Below are positions 42,495 to 52,929 of a DNA stretch of 64,000 nucleotides, in pieces. The notes beneath the pieces are model-generated. The model did no database searches. It was not told the DNA's origin and worked only from the letters and a program-made list of their open reading frames with translations. A program made the position numbers and the translations under genes. Each line of letters opens with the position of its first letter. Position 1 is the stretch's first letter. Source of the DNA: Chinchilla lanigera (Eukaryota; Chordata; Mammalia; Rodentia; Chinchillidae); the NCBI RefSeq assembly GCF_000276665.1, contig NW_004955517.1:4264701-4328700 (forward strand), in the 5' to 3' direction.

Positions 42495-43675
42495 CCTCCT
42501 CCATCACAAGGCCTTCAGTAACCCAATAATGGCTCGCTTTCCATCGAGACTTCACTGTATTCAATTTATGTAACTATTTTCCCCTCTGCAATAAACAATG
42601 CCCAGTTCATCCTGATTTCATAGTTTCCCTTCGTGCAAGGAGACTCTCTCTCCCACAGATTAAGTCGTTCACTCTCCCCGAATTTCATCAAACACTGTAC
42701 CTGGCACAGTAATTGGGAACGATTTAAATAGATCATTTAACCTTGAGAGGATGTTCATTTGACTCAACACATCCTCCCAATCTGAGAAACACCCAGATCC
42801 CCGCTCACCTCAGCATGTCTGTCTTTAATTGTGACAGCAGTGCAGAGAAATTCATTTTCAAAGGGCTGATTGAGCCACGAGGGAATATTAATACCTAAAT
42901 ATTGAAGCAATCCTGATGCTTTGCTTAAAGGGAAGCTGGCTTTGGGAGATGAAAAGGCTCCAAAATGTCTCTGGTCTATGCCTTTAAAAAAAAAAGAAGG
43001 CGGCATGTTTTTAGCATATTTTTATCTCTGCATTAAGTCAGAAAGTAAAAAGCACAGTTTATTCTTTTAAAAACAGAAAAAGCCTTTGCTTGTTACTGCC
43101 GGCAACTGCATTTGTGAGGGTGCTGCTCAGGCTTCTGAGTGTCCTAGACTGAAGGGTGTGATTTTCCTCACTTTTGAACGTGGAGGAAGACGCTCCTCCC
43201 GCCCTGTGACAAGCTAAGTGTGAGCCACTCTGCAGAGAGGGCTACGCTGTGCAGAACACACTTCCCACCACAGGTGAGCAGGCAGCAGGGATGGAGCGGG
43301 GCACGGGGCAGAGCTGAGCTGCTCGCTGTCGCCCTGTGGTCACGGCGAGGCCATTCCACCGAAGGATCACCATAGGGGAGGTGTCGGACAGCGAGGGAAA
43401 ATAAGGAACTCTGGGAAGTGTAGAATTCAGAACCAGGAGAACAGGATCCCACGCCCACACCCCACCGGCATCATCAAAACCTCTCCTCTGACTTGCGACC
43501 TGGCACTCTGGCCCTTTCCACTGATTTTCCTGCCGTGATGGGATGTAGCTGCTTTCCGCCGATTCCAAGAACTCTAACGTGTCCACTGGGAACACGTTAA
43601 TGCACCTCCAATGCACAGGGGACAGGATGGGCGGACAGAACAGGTAGGAGAACGGACACAGCACAAGCTCCTCTG
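42495..43675. other. Unassigned; possible conserved non-coding block
   Basis: No repeat is recognised. 42620-43090 is AT-rich and repeat-free, with motifs such as TTTAATTGTGACAGC. 43160-43660 carries scattered CpGs. Overlapping minus frames at 43168-43458 and 43242-43664 lie in different registers with no domain. Confidence 0.35.
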
Positions 43676-43679
43676 CAGA

Positions 43680-43970
43680 CGCAAGGAGATGGGGAAGTTA
43701 ACGGCTTTGCCGGAAGGCGGTCAGGCAATTCATGCCCCACAGCTACCTCCGCTCGCGACCATGGCATCCTAACTGGGAAGGGGCGAGGGCCGCTGGCTGT
43801 GCCTGAACGGAAAGGCTACGCCTGTGCCGCGCCAGGGCAAAGGCCTCCAAGGAAGCAACGTCCCCACCGCCTGGTCAACCTGTAAACTCCCAACCAGCGG
43901 TGCACACGGCACTCCCCGCTCCCCATTCCCAGACGCCTGCTCCTCAAACGGGAAGCCTTCTCGCCTGCAC
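43680..43970. promoter_or_regulatory. Candidate CpG island
   Basis: About 20 CpGs occur in 290 GC-rich bases by eye (for example GCTCGCGACC, GCCGCGCC, GGGGCGAGGGCCGC). That gives an observed/expected ratio near or above the usual 0.65 threshold. The ATG in the middle reads into a stop after a few codons. It could be an alternative or lncRNA promoter, a distal enhancer, or an unrecognised GC-rich repeat. Confidence 0.4.
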
Positions 43971-44380
43971 AGAGTATTACAGAGTTTAGCAAAACCCTAA
44001 CTCCAGAGGCAACAAACGCCCACCCATGTGCTTGTTATATGGTCCTCAAGTAAAAAAGTTTGTCTACACTAAAATGGTTGGGGGAAAACATCCAAAGAAG
44101 CAGTGCATTTCCTGACACCTGAAAGGTGTACCAAATTCGAGTCTCAGGGTCCATACACCAAGCTTCAGCAGAAGCCGGCCAGGCCCACTCGGAGATGGAT
44201 GGTCTGATCGTCCGGGACCGCCAGACAGTGAGTGGGAACAGTGAGACAGACGGCTCACAAAGCCAAAAAACAAGTCTCCTATCCCAAACTTTACAGCAAA
44301 AGGTGCCGATCCCTGCCTTAACCCACCCAGATGTTCAGGAAAACTGCAAATAAACTAGAGGCCCATTAGACCAATGTAAT
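43971..44380. other. Unassigned
   Basis: No repeat or convincing exon was recognised. Confidence 0.3.
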
Positions 44381-44384
44381 AATT

Positions 44385-44515
44385 GAATCAGGTAGAGTGG
44401 CACACATCTGGGATCCAAGCTACTCCGAAGGCCGAGGCAAAAGGATTTTTTGAGCTCATGAGTTCAAGGCCAGCCTGGACAAGGTAGAAAGACTCCACTT
44501 AAAAAAAGGGTGGGG
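44385..44515 (+). mobile_element. B1 SINE, diverged
   Basis: CAGGTAGAGTGGCACACATC, CAAGCTACTCCGAAGGCCGA, GAGTTCAAGGCCAGCCTGGA, followed by AAAAAAAGGG. Confidence 0.8.
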
Positions 44516-44622
44516 AGATGTCATGAAGCACGAAAGAAAACAAATGCAAACATGCTCTCCACCTTCTAAAGTGGGCTCCCAGCTCAGAAAATGCTATCAG
44601 AAAGACTTGCAAAGACGGTACC

Positions 44623-44836
44623 ACAAGCTGGGCATGGTGGCGTGCAACTGCAATCCCAGCAACTCAGCAGGCTGAGAGAGGAACAGCATAAGCTCAAGCC
44701 CAACCTGGGCAACGCAGCGAAAGCCTATCTGTAAAGAAGAATTTTTAAGAGGGTGTGGATGTAGCTTAGCTCACTGCATAGGCCCTAGTTTCAACTCACA
44801 GTATAGCACAGCCGAAAAAAAGAAAAAAAAAAAAAA
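44623..44836 (+). mobile_element. B1-ID dimeric SINE
   Basis: The B1 half (AGCTGGGCATGGTGGCGTGC, AATCCCAGCAACTCAGCAGG, CAACCTGGGCAACGCAGCGA), a linker, an ID half (GTGTGGATGTAGCTTAGCTC, ATAGGCCCTAGTTTCAACTC), and a GAAAAAAAAA tail to 44836. Confidence 0.85.
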
Positions 44837-44839
44837 GGC

Positions 44840-45525
44840 GCAACATGCAGAAGACTTGGCAACCAGATGAAAGGTTAGGAAAAGAGCAGGAAAAAGAAGA
44901 AAATAAACAATGAGGAGGACCACTCTGCTGCTCACGTTACTTATAGGGCTCCACCCGATCCACACAGCGAGCTTCCGAAAGGCAGGGGCCCATTCTGCAG
45001 AGGGGGCGCCTGCACCCCAGAGGCTCACAGCGCCCCCACAGACCAGGTCACTCTGTGGGGACTCAGAGCAGAAGCATCGGTTCATTCCTCCCAACCCCAT
45101 ACTTCTAAATGTTCTCAGACGACTGAGAAAAAGAAACAACAGGCAGCGAACCAATTAAGAGTATGTGAAAGGGAAGACCACCTTCAAGAGGAATGGCGAC
45201 TAACCGGGGAAAGTGTGACTTATTCAATGCTACACACTGTAGTGTCAAACTCTGAAGTCCCTGCGCTCCTGAGCACAGCCGTATCCATCTAGGAAAACAC
45301 TGCAGAATGTTCCTCCATCTGCTATGAAGACTGCCGGCCACCGCCCAGCGTCCCTGCCCAGCGAGGCTCCTCCGCCCAGCTCACCTCCCAGGCCAGTTTA
45401 TATCCCGCAGTACATCACGTGTAACCTAAGAGACAGTGACAACGCACCCACCAAATGACGCAGACCTTCCAAACTCTCTTACAGTCAGTAGTACTCGAGC
45501 AGATTGTATTACCGTTATTTTGACT
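44840..45525. other. Unassigned
   Basis: Overlapping frames on both strands (44771-45154 minus, 44910-45158 plus) are mirror shadows without domain support. No repeat was recognised. Confidence 0.3.
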
Positions 45526-45529
45526 ATGC

Positions 45530-45775
45530 CTAATAGCGAACACACATAGCACTTACAGTGGTGCCAGGCACCAGTCCAAGAACTTTGAATGTACTAATGC
45601 ATTAAACTGCTAATTCTCACATCCCTACAAGGTCGGTGCCATCATTACTTTCCTGTTACAGATTAGGAAACTGAGCCACAAAGAGCAAACTGTTTGCCAA
45701 GGTCCTGCGGCAGAGCTGGGATTCAGACCCCAGGCTGCGTGGCCACCAAGCTCACTCCCAGCTACAAAGCACACT
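45530..45775 (-). repeat. MIR SINE, antisense, nearly full length
   Basis: The plus strand reads AGTGGTGCCAGGCACCAGTC, TGCTAATTCTCACATCCCTA, CAGATTAGGAAACTGAGCCA, TTTGCCAAGGTCCTGCGGCA, GAGCTGGGATTCAGACCCCA. This is an unusually complete MIR. Confidence 0.92.
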
Positions 45776-45937
45776 GTCTCTCCTTCCTAAGCACAGGTGC
45801 AAGCCTTTATGTATGAACGTCAGCTGTGCGTGATTAAAACATATCTGCACTAACAACAGAAGAGCAGCCTTTAATTTTTAATAAGAAAAAGGCTGAGAAG
45901 AATTAACTGCATAAACTGATAAAAATAAATCACTGTC

Positions 45938-46080
45938 AGCCAGGCACGGTGGCACATGCCTATAAACCCAGCACTAAGGAGGCTGAGGCAGGAAGATTGC
46001 CAAGGCCAGCCTAGGCTACATAGTGAGGTCAAAGGTAGTCTGAGCTACACAGAGATACCCTCTCTCACAAAAAAAAAGTC
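45938..46080 (+). mobile_element. B1 SINE
   Basis: GCCAGGCACGGTGGCACATG, GCACTAAGGAGGCTGAGGCA, AGGCCAGCCTAGGCTACATA, GAGCTACACAGAGATACCCT, then an A run to 46080. Confidence 0.93.
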
Positions 46081-46084
46081 ACTG

Positions 46085-46620
46085 TCTTAAAATGTAATGG
46101 TATTTCTTATTTAAAAGAAGAAACACCTGGAATGCTTAGAGATATAAGGGGTTTTCAGTTGGTTTACTTTCACAGAGAACTAAAGGTCAGATAGGAAGAG
46201 CTTTCAGTTTTTGTTCTAAGTATGTGAAACTTTTTAGATTACACCAAATTCAACTGACCCTTTTCTGGTGAAGGAGTCAGCCCGAAGAGGAAGTTTTATA
46301 AATGAGAAAGGTCACAGTTTAGCTGCCACTGATCCATGTCTGACCCTCTGGAGAAACCAAAGTCCTCTAGACCATGGTCAGGCCGGCCTGGCCCCAAACC
46401 TCAGGTGCGCCTGCCCCTCCTTCATCCTAAGGTCCCACGGGAGATGCGACCAGGCACGTTCCTCTACCCACCGAGTCCCGACGGTGGCTTCTGTGTTGGT
46501 TTTGGGGCTTTTTGCAAGGAGAAGCAATATAATACAGGACACATTTTTATACGATCATTTATAATAGTCACCAAAAAAGAAATCACATACAAGAGAGTGC
46601 AGGAAATCTGTCCCCACACT
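46085..46620. other. Unassigned; possible leader of minus-strand LTR element
   Basis: No known repeat is recognised. On the minus strand a GTATAAAAATG TATA-like motif (about 46554-46543) lies downstream of the tandem-repeat block at 46640-47205 and upstream of a GC-rich segment (46380-46500). This would fit an LTR/leader arrangement but is unproven. Confidence 0.3.
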
Positions 46621-46639
46621 AAAGACCAAAGAATCTTGA

Positions 46640-47205
46640 CCAGCTGAGGGCCTGGATCCTCAGAAATGTTCTGCATGAGTCCAGCTGAAGACCTAGAGCC
46701 CATAGCAATGCCTCCCAGGAGCCCAGCTAGAGGTTTAGAGCCCACAACAATAACAATGTCTCATGCACGTGTGTTTCATGGATCAGCGCGGGCAAAGCCC
46801 AAAGGTCAGTGGTAGAATCTAGAAAGTCTGTGCCAGCGGGCTGAAGGATCTGTGCTAGCAGGCTGAGGGATCTGCACGGGAGCCAGGAAGCGATGCGCAA
46901 AGTAAGAACCACAGCTCCCCAAAAAGTACCACAGCCATCCTCAGCGACAAGGAAGACCCAAGCTCCTCCATCCATGAGACCAGCTGAGTTCCTATCATGA
47001 AAGCCAGCGTAACAAGCTGCTCCAGGAGACTGAGCAGTGCACCTTCTTCCCCTCTGGAGCCAGGAAGTGACGCTCAGAGTGAGGAACAGAGCTCCCCCAA
47101 AGTGAATCAAAGCCATTCTCAGCGATAAGGTCCTGAGCTCCTTGGAGGATGAACACAGCAGAGTTCAGCAGGAAAGCCAGCATGACGAGCTCCTTTGAGA
47201 AAACC
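46640..47205 (-). repeat. Nested tandem-repeat block, possible LTR U3
   Basis: Three repeat scales occur together. About 42-bp units start CCAGCT at 46640, 46681 and 46723. A 22-bp unit occurs at 46828-46849 and 46850-46871 (CTGTGCYAGCRGGCTGARGGAT). A ~177-bp unit starts GGAGCCAGGAAG at 46879 and 47056. Such multi-scale direct repeats are typical of retroviral U3 enhancers or a young satellite. Minus strand is my preferred orientation because a TATA-like motif follows on that side. The family is not recognised. Confidence 0.5.
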
Positions 47206-47352
47206 CACAGCTCCTTACAGCTTCTCTCCACTTCCAACAGGCTCCCAACAGCCTTCTTTCTTCTTCTCCCGATCTGCCTCTTATGCTGCTGGCAACAATC
47301 CTCAGCTGGGCTTCCACGCCCAGCACCACGCTTACTCAGTTCAGCCGGCTGT

Positions 47353-47506
47353 TATAAATTGACCACCAGGGGGCTGGGGGTTTAGCTCAGTGGCACAGCG
47401 CCTGCCTGGCAAGTGCAAGGTCGTGAGTTCAATTCCTGATACTGGAAAAAATAAACAAATAAAACTGATACATTTTTTAAAAACTAAAATAAATAAATTG
47501 ACACCA
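47353..47506 (+). mobile_element. Young ID SINE with target duplication
   Basis: The element starts near 47370 (GGGGCTGGGGGTTTAGCTCA), continues CCTGCCTGGCAAGTGCAAGG and TCGTGAGTTCAATTCCTGAT, and has an A-rich tail (AAAAAATAAACAAATAAAAC...). The flanks TATAAATTGACCACCAG and ATAAATTGACACCAG match apart from a one-base indel. It inserted into the unassigned block that holds the tandem repeats. Confidence 0.9.
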
Positions 47507-47509
47507 GTT

Positions 47510-48400
47510 GTCAATCCACCATGGCTTCCTTCGCAATAGAAGGAAAAGGTGTTGTCCTGGCTAATCCCCCAAAAGCCAAAGGCATGGGAGCATGAGACAA
47601 AAAGACAGAAGAGCAAGTCCTTCCATCATCTGGCCCCAAAGCAGTGACAGCCTAGGCCAGCATTAGGGAAGGAAGACTGCTGTAAGGCCAATAGTTCATG
47701 AGGTCTGCAAGTGGCCCAGGGCCTCTCCCTATGTCTGCTGCCTAGGCCGGCTTAAACTGCCTTAAACAATAAAGGAGGGCAATAAAGAATTTATTATCTC
47801 CCACAAATTGCAGTCCAAAGGAAGGGCAGGTTTCAGAGCTAGCTAATTCAGCAGCTCAAGGACTTCAACGAGAATCCAGGTTCTCTCTTCCCTTCAAGAG
47901 CGGCCCTCCAACTTCCGCTTCACCCGCAGGCTGCCAGGAAAGCCCTTTGACAGCAGAGACCACAGGGGCTGGGTCTTAAGGAAAGATGAGGGGAGAGGGC
48001 CCGCAGCGCGACACTGCGCGGCTTCCTATAGCACTGGGCAAGCGAGGCCATGTGGTCAGTGCTGGGCCAATCACTAACAAGGGGCACAATATAAACTGAA
48101 GAAACCTAGCCCAGGGCTAGGGTCTGGCTCCTCCCCAGCTACAGGGCTTCACAGACGAAGCTGGGCACCTGTGCAAAGCTGGCAGCGTAGGAGGGGGAAG
48201 GGCAATGCTGCTACAGGGCCCAACAGCATCCTCAAGGGGCTGACACGCGCAGGATGCAGGCCAGAGGGCAGAACTGGCCACCGCGGGATGAGCCCAGCCC
48301 CAAGAAAATTATTTCAGCCTTCATGGCACAGTGACGACCGAACTCAGCAGCAAAATTCAAAAACCAGGACTAAGTAGGTGAAGCTCCAGAGCTCGTTTCC
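47510..48400. other. Unassigned; parts may be an ancient repeat
   Basis: TTTATTATCTCCCACAAATTG near 47790 resembles the start of an old interspersed repeat, but I cannot name the family. There is no coding evidence. Confidence 0.3.
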
Positions 48401-48404
48401 ACTG

Positions 48405-48680
48405 AAATCTTAGCGTGACGAACGGCACAGGCTCACTCCCGCTGACCACCTCTGGAGCCGGCCCTTGAGAACAGACGAGCTGAGGCCCCTTCTCCACCAC
48501 CAGGCCAGCCCTCCGCTCTCTCCCGCCGCACCCCTACCCCGCAGCTTCCTCAGCCCATCGCAGGCCTGAGTTTGCAGCTCCCACGTCGGCTGCCCCGGAT
48601 TCCTGCTGGAAACGCAAGCCCTCAAAACGATAAAAACGCACCTGCTGGAACGGCTGCCTCTGTGCCTCTTCTCCGGGAAC
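48405..48680. promoter_or_regulatory. Candidate CpG island
   Basis: About 19 CpGs occur in 275 GC-rich bases by eye (for example GCGTGACGAACGGC, CCCGCCGCACC, CACGTCGGC). No TATA, first exon or splice donor is confidently placed. It may mark a distal regulatory element or an unannotated promoter. Confidence 0.35.
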
Positions 48681-49600
48681 TTACCTCCAAGGAAAAGCAA
48701 AGCCAATTTTCTAGCCACATCCTCGAATCTCTGCTCAGACTTTCCTTAGAAAAGTGCAGGGGGAGGGCCTCATAACATTTCAAGACTGTGAACTGCCCTA
48801 CTGTGGGAGAGAAATTCCTGTGAAATGTGAGATATGGCCCAGATCAATTGCAGTGTTTCAGGCATCTGGCTAACATTTGGCCCCAGGCATTTCAGTTTTA
48901 ACGAATTCCAGCGAACAGAGTTTAATCTGACTTCTGAAGTCTTGTGGCGTTTTCTCAGGATGATATTCACAAGTAGTTAAAGGATGTCCACGTTAGAAGA
49001 CAGAGGATTTACATCAAATCAAACACCAAGCAGGGACAGCCACTGACCCCCGGTTCTTATTCTGCAGAGGCACCCCTCTTCGCTGCTGCCAGCTACACAG
49101 TGGGGGACAGACAGACACAGAAAACCAGTTCTAGACTCCAGATCTCAACTATTTCAAGTTGATCCACAGCGAATCACTCCAGGTTGTGAAGTGGGCACCT
49201 GTCACTTTCACCTGCTCAGCAATCCTGGCCGCCTCTCTTTCCTAACAAAATGCCACTCCATGAGGATGGGGTGGGGGCCACGCCTCACACAGGTGGGGAC
49301 ACCAACTGTGATCAAGCCACCAGCGCCTCGAGTCGAGTTTTGACATTTAAGAGTGAGGCAGGATGACCCATGCCCGGGAAGCGCTTCTTTCCTCAGAAAG
49401 TTGGAACTATGTATGTAAATGTGAGGGGGCCAGGGGTATGAGGCGGCTGCATTCCAGCAGTATCACAGAGCACTTAGAAATGGAAGGTAAAAAACAAAAA
49501 ACAGTACTGATACATGGTCCAAGGACCCAGACCAGCCCTATCTGAGCCAATGACATCATGCATGACAGCACAATCAGTTCTTCTATTTGCTCCAGCTATT
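48681..49600. other. Unassigned
   Basis: No gene or repeat was recognised. Confidence 0.3.
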
Positions 49601-49603
49601 TTG

Positions 49604-49608
49604 TGTCA

Positions 49609-49645
<37 letters not shown>

Positions 49646-50087
49646 GCTGAAACAAAACATCAAACACCCAAACTCAAAGGAGGAAAAGTTAATCGGCTCA
49701 CAGTCTGTCAAACTTTCAGTCCATAGACACCTGGCTCGAAGGCAGGGTTCCAGAGCAGAGGGGCTCTGGAACAGAGGGAAAACAGTTCATGGCAGGCAAA
49801 AGGCAGAGGGCAGCAAGTGCAACAGGCAGCAAGCAGCGAGGACAGAAGCCCTCTCTGTCCCTTACAGTCTCTCCAGGCTGCAAGCCCTAAGGGCGAGTAG
49901 CGCTCACACCCAGCATGGGCCTCCCCATTATCCACACCCAGATTTATGCCAAACCCATCAGTGGACTAATTTAGTAAACACACACCCTCAATCCCAGCAC
50001 CACACACTCCGGAGCCAGCTGCCTCTGAAAAGCCCCACCTATGACCACATGAGGCTCTGGGGGCACATCTAGACACAAGCCCTATCA
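49604..50087 (+). mobile_element. ERVL-like solo LTR (family A) with expanded (TC)n
   Basis: The copy begins TGTCAGTTC, then (TC)n at 49611-49642, then ATTGCTGAAACAAAACATC. It ends CTAGACACAAGCCCTATCA. It is the fullest copy (484 bp) of the family, and the microsatellite sits where other copies have 'ttactttttctc'. A plus frame of 161 codons (49587-50072) lies entirely inside this LTR and is not a gene. Confidence 0.7.
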
Positions 50088-50089
50088 CC

Positions 50090-50720
50090 CTCCTATTAAA
50101 AAGTGAAAGCAATATTCCCTTAATTTTTTAAAATTAAGAATGTACAACTAATACAAACAAAGGCAACTCAGAGACTGAGGTTAGGAGTATACAACTCTAT
50201 GCAAAGCCCCCTGAGGAAATACCTCAATCCAAAGCCCAAGGATTGACAAAACTCAAGTTTTTCATTAAAATCCTGCCTCAGTTTACTATGTCCTCTAGCT
50301 GTGATTTGTACAAAAACCACATGGACACATCTGCTTAAGGTGGAGGTGGAGATGAGTGGCTACGTAACAGGATCCAAACCCAAAAGGGTGAAAGAATCAG
50401 AAGCAAGACCCAAAGGTGGCCTCAGTGAGCTTCACCTCCTTTTGCTTTTACAGGGTCGCGGGGATGTCACTGACAAAGGAAATTCTATAAATTTAAGGTT
50501 TACGGCATGACTTGATCCATGTAGCAGTGACATGCTCACCACCACCATGCTGGTTTATATTTCTATCTCCTCACAAGGTTCCCGTGGTGTTGGTGGGAGG
50601 AGCCAAGATCTACCCTCTACCAAAAGTCAAGGATACAATACCGCTAAGTGCTACCCTCACACGGTGCACTAGCTCCCTAGAATGTGTTCGTCTTTAACTC
50701 AAGGTTTGTACCCTTCGATC
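50090..50720. other. Unassigned
   Basis: No gene or repeat was recognised. Confidence 0.3.
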
Positions 50721-50724
50721 AACA

Positions 50725-50935
50725 TAGTTCCCCCAATTCCCAGCCCCTGGCAGGTACCATCCTACTCAGAGTTCAAATTTTTTTAGGCTCTGCCATGCAG
50801 ATGAGATTATGCATTATTCTATTCCTCTGATCTATTTCACTCAGAATAAAGCCTCCATCATTCCTTCAATTACACCCTATGAAATCCTCTTCCCCTGAGT
50901 TGGGGCTATTACCAATGCTACGGGTGAAGGGGTTG
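50725..50935 (-). mobile_element. L1M-type 3' UTR, antisense
   Basis: The plus strand reads CCTGGCAGGTACCATCCTAC, GCCATGCAGATGAGATTATG, CTGATCTATTTCACTCAGAA, TAAAGCCTCCATCATTCCTT, which is the reverse complement of old L1 3' ends. Confidence 0.75.
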
Positions 50936-50937
50936 TG

Positions 50938-51352
50938 AAAAGGTGATTAATGTTCCTAATCAACTGACTTTCACCTAATGCAAAGGGAATTTACCCTGGC
51001 CTAACATTTGAGCCCTAAAAGCGACTGGAAACAGCAGAAACCCTCTCTTGTTGGCCTTGAAGAAGCAACGTCCATGTGGTAAAGACAGCCACGCTCCCGG
51101 CAAAGGCAGGCAAGAGAAGAGCTGAGACTTCAGTCCTGCAACCACAGAGCCCTAAATTCTGCCGCCAAGCAGCAGGCCCATGAAAGAAACAGCCTCAGGT
51201 GCAATCACAGCCCTGGGGACACCTTGACTTTCGCTGGAGAGGACGACCCTGCTCACTCCCAAGCTCATGACCCAGGGAAACAGGAAGATAATCAGCGCAT
51301 TGCTTTAAGCCACTGGCTCTGTAGTCATCTGTTCCAGGACAATAGAAAAATG
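50938..51352 (+). mobile_element. MLT1-type LTR
   Basis: GAGACTTCAGTCCTGCAACC, ACCTTGACTTTCGCTGGAGA, ACCCAGGGAAACAGGAAGAT, TTTAAGCCACTGGCTCTG and AGGACAATAGAAAAATGAA follow the 3' half of an MLT1 LTR. The 5' half (GTGATTAATGTTCC...) is weakly conserved. Confidence 0.65.
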
Positions 51353-51354
51353 AA

Positions 51355-52015
51355 CCCACCAGATGTCCTGAGTGTGGTCTACAACCAGGAAAACAGTGGA
51401 GACAGAGGCAGGACCTCATGCTCTTCTAGGGTCCGAGGGCTGTGGAAGACTCTAAAGCCTTCTAGTTCTAAGACTCCAACTGTCGATGTTTATCTGCAGT
51501 CACCATCCGTCCCCTCCCACAGCCTCGGCATATCATCAGTTATCTCAACATTGAGGGAGAAATAGCTTCCTGACAAAAACCAGGCATGGGAGCACCTGGT
51601 TAGCAGAGGTGGCATTTGCACAGGGTCAGTAATAAGGTGGATCAAGAAGGCTCCATGGGTCCAGAGAGACCTGGGGTCCCCTCTCTGCTGCCCCAGCCCC
51701 TCCCCAGCCCTGTAATCCAGGCCAGGGAACAAAGTTCACTTATCACTCTGAACTTCCACTGAGGAACAACTCAAAGCTGTCATGAGAACTAAGTCAGGGA
51801 ATATATACCCAAGGAGTTCTGGTTTTTTGGGGGCAGGGGGGGGATGTCTCTGTTTTTTGAGGCAGGGTCTCACTATGCAGTTCAGGCTAGCACTCCCAAG
51901 GAGTTTTATAATAACTAGATTCTCCTCCCTACTCCTACTCTACCACAACCAATCTTCAGTGTGGACCTGAAAAGCCAGCGGGGTTCTGGAAAAATAAAAC
52001 CATGACAAGTTGATG
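51355..52015. other. Unassigned; one B1 scrap
   Basis: A minus B1 fragment (GAGGCAGGGTCTCACTATGC, 51859-51890) follows a G-rich run near 51832-51844. The rest is unassigned. Confidence 0.4.
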
Positions 52016-52017
52016 AA

Positions 52018-52210
52018 AAGCAGTAGAGTAACATAGGAGACACACTCCTGGGTTCAACACTTACTAATATCCCACCTGATAGACAGAACCACTACTCCAC
52101 CTTACCCAGACCCGAATGTCTACTCTGTTAAATGGGAGTACTGGTAAGTACGTTACAGGGGGGCCGAGGGGGTTAACTGAGCATACATGTGCAAAAGGAA
52201 GCCACTAAAA
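52018..52210 (+). repeat. MIR SINE
   Basis: CTGGGTTCAACACTTACTAA, CCACCTTACCCAGACC, CTCTGTTAAATGGGAGTACT, GGTAAGTACGTTACAGGGG. This is a diverged sense MIR. Confidence 0.75.
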
Positions 52211-52283
52211 CTATTATACACGTGGTCTGTCCGCTCTTACCTGAGCTGGGCTCTTGCAGTCAATTGAAGACCACTAAAGGACC

Positions 52284-52728
52284 ATCAATGCCTGAAGAAT
52301 CCACCCCCAAAAAGGTAAGTGAAGTTCTAACCCCGATACCTCAGAATGCGATGTGATTTGGGAGAAGGCTGCTCAAGTTATAACCCATAAAGTCACCCTC
52401 CAGTAGGATGGGCCCTTAATCCAGTGTGACTGGCGTCCTCACAGGATGGCGGGCAAACCACAGAGCGACGGTGGCCATGTGAAGGCACGGACCCGGAGTG
52501 CACCTAAAGGGGAGGACAGGGACAGCAGTGACGACTCTCCAAGCCAAAGTACACCGGGGGGCTGGCGACAAGGACCGGAAGCAAAGAGGGAAGGAACAGA
52601 CCCACGCCCAGGGCCTCCGAAGTCAACCAACCTGGCCTCCAGAACTGCAGGAGCCGGGAAGTTGCTATCGTCTTCAGCCACCAGTCTGAAGTACTTCGCT
52701 TTGACAGTCCCAGGAGGCTGATCCCGGT
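52284..52728 (+). mobile_element. MLT1-type LTR (MLT1A0-like)
   Basis: CACCCCCAAAAAGGTAAGTG, TTCTAACCCCGATACCTCAG, AATGCGATGTGATTTGGGAG, TGACTGGCGTCCTCACAGGA, GGCCATGTGAAGGCACGGAC and CCTGGCCTCCAGAACTGCAG, then TCAGCCACCAGTCTG. The layout follows a full-length MLT1A0-like LTR. Open frames on both strands at 52439-52930 lie in it and the adjacent (CA)n. Confidence 0.82.
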
Positions 52729-52851
52729 CGGTAATAGTTTGATAAATGCTTCCCACCCAGCTCTTGAAGCACTCTTCAACAGCACTTCCTTCTTGCTGCT
52801 TCACAGCAACAAGGACAGAGTACGTGGCGACCAACCATGACACAGGGATTC

Positions 52852-52852
<1 letters not shown>

Positions 52853-52898
<46 letters not shown>
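52853..52898. repeat. (CA)n microsatellite
   Basis: About 22-23 CA units end in GAACAGC. Confidence 0.98.
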
Positions 52899-52901
<3 letters not shown>

Positions 52902-52929
52902 CAGCACAGCCTCCAGAGCACAGACAGCA

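Noticed and set aside
43242..43664. 140-codon minus-strand open frame near the CpG patch
   Set aside because: It overlaps another minus frame in a different register. No splice signals or recognisable protein were seen.
46727..47116. 129-codon minus-strand open frame
   Set aside because: It lies within the tandem-repeat block. Repeated units in the translation (SWL..., repeated motifs) come from the 177-bp duplication rather than protein repeats with a stop-free selection signature.
49587..50072. 161-codon plus-strand open frame
   Set aside because: It lies inside a family A LTR and begins in its (TC)n microsatellite, giving an artificial Ser/Leu run.
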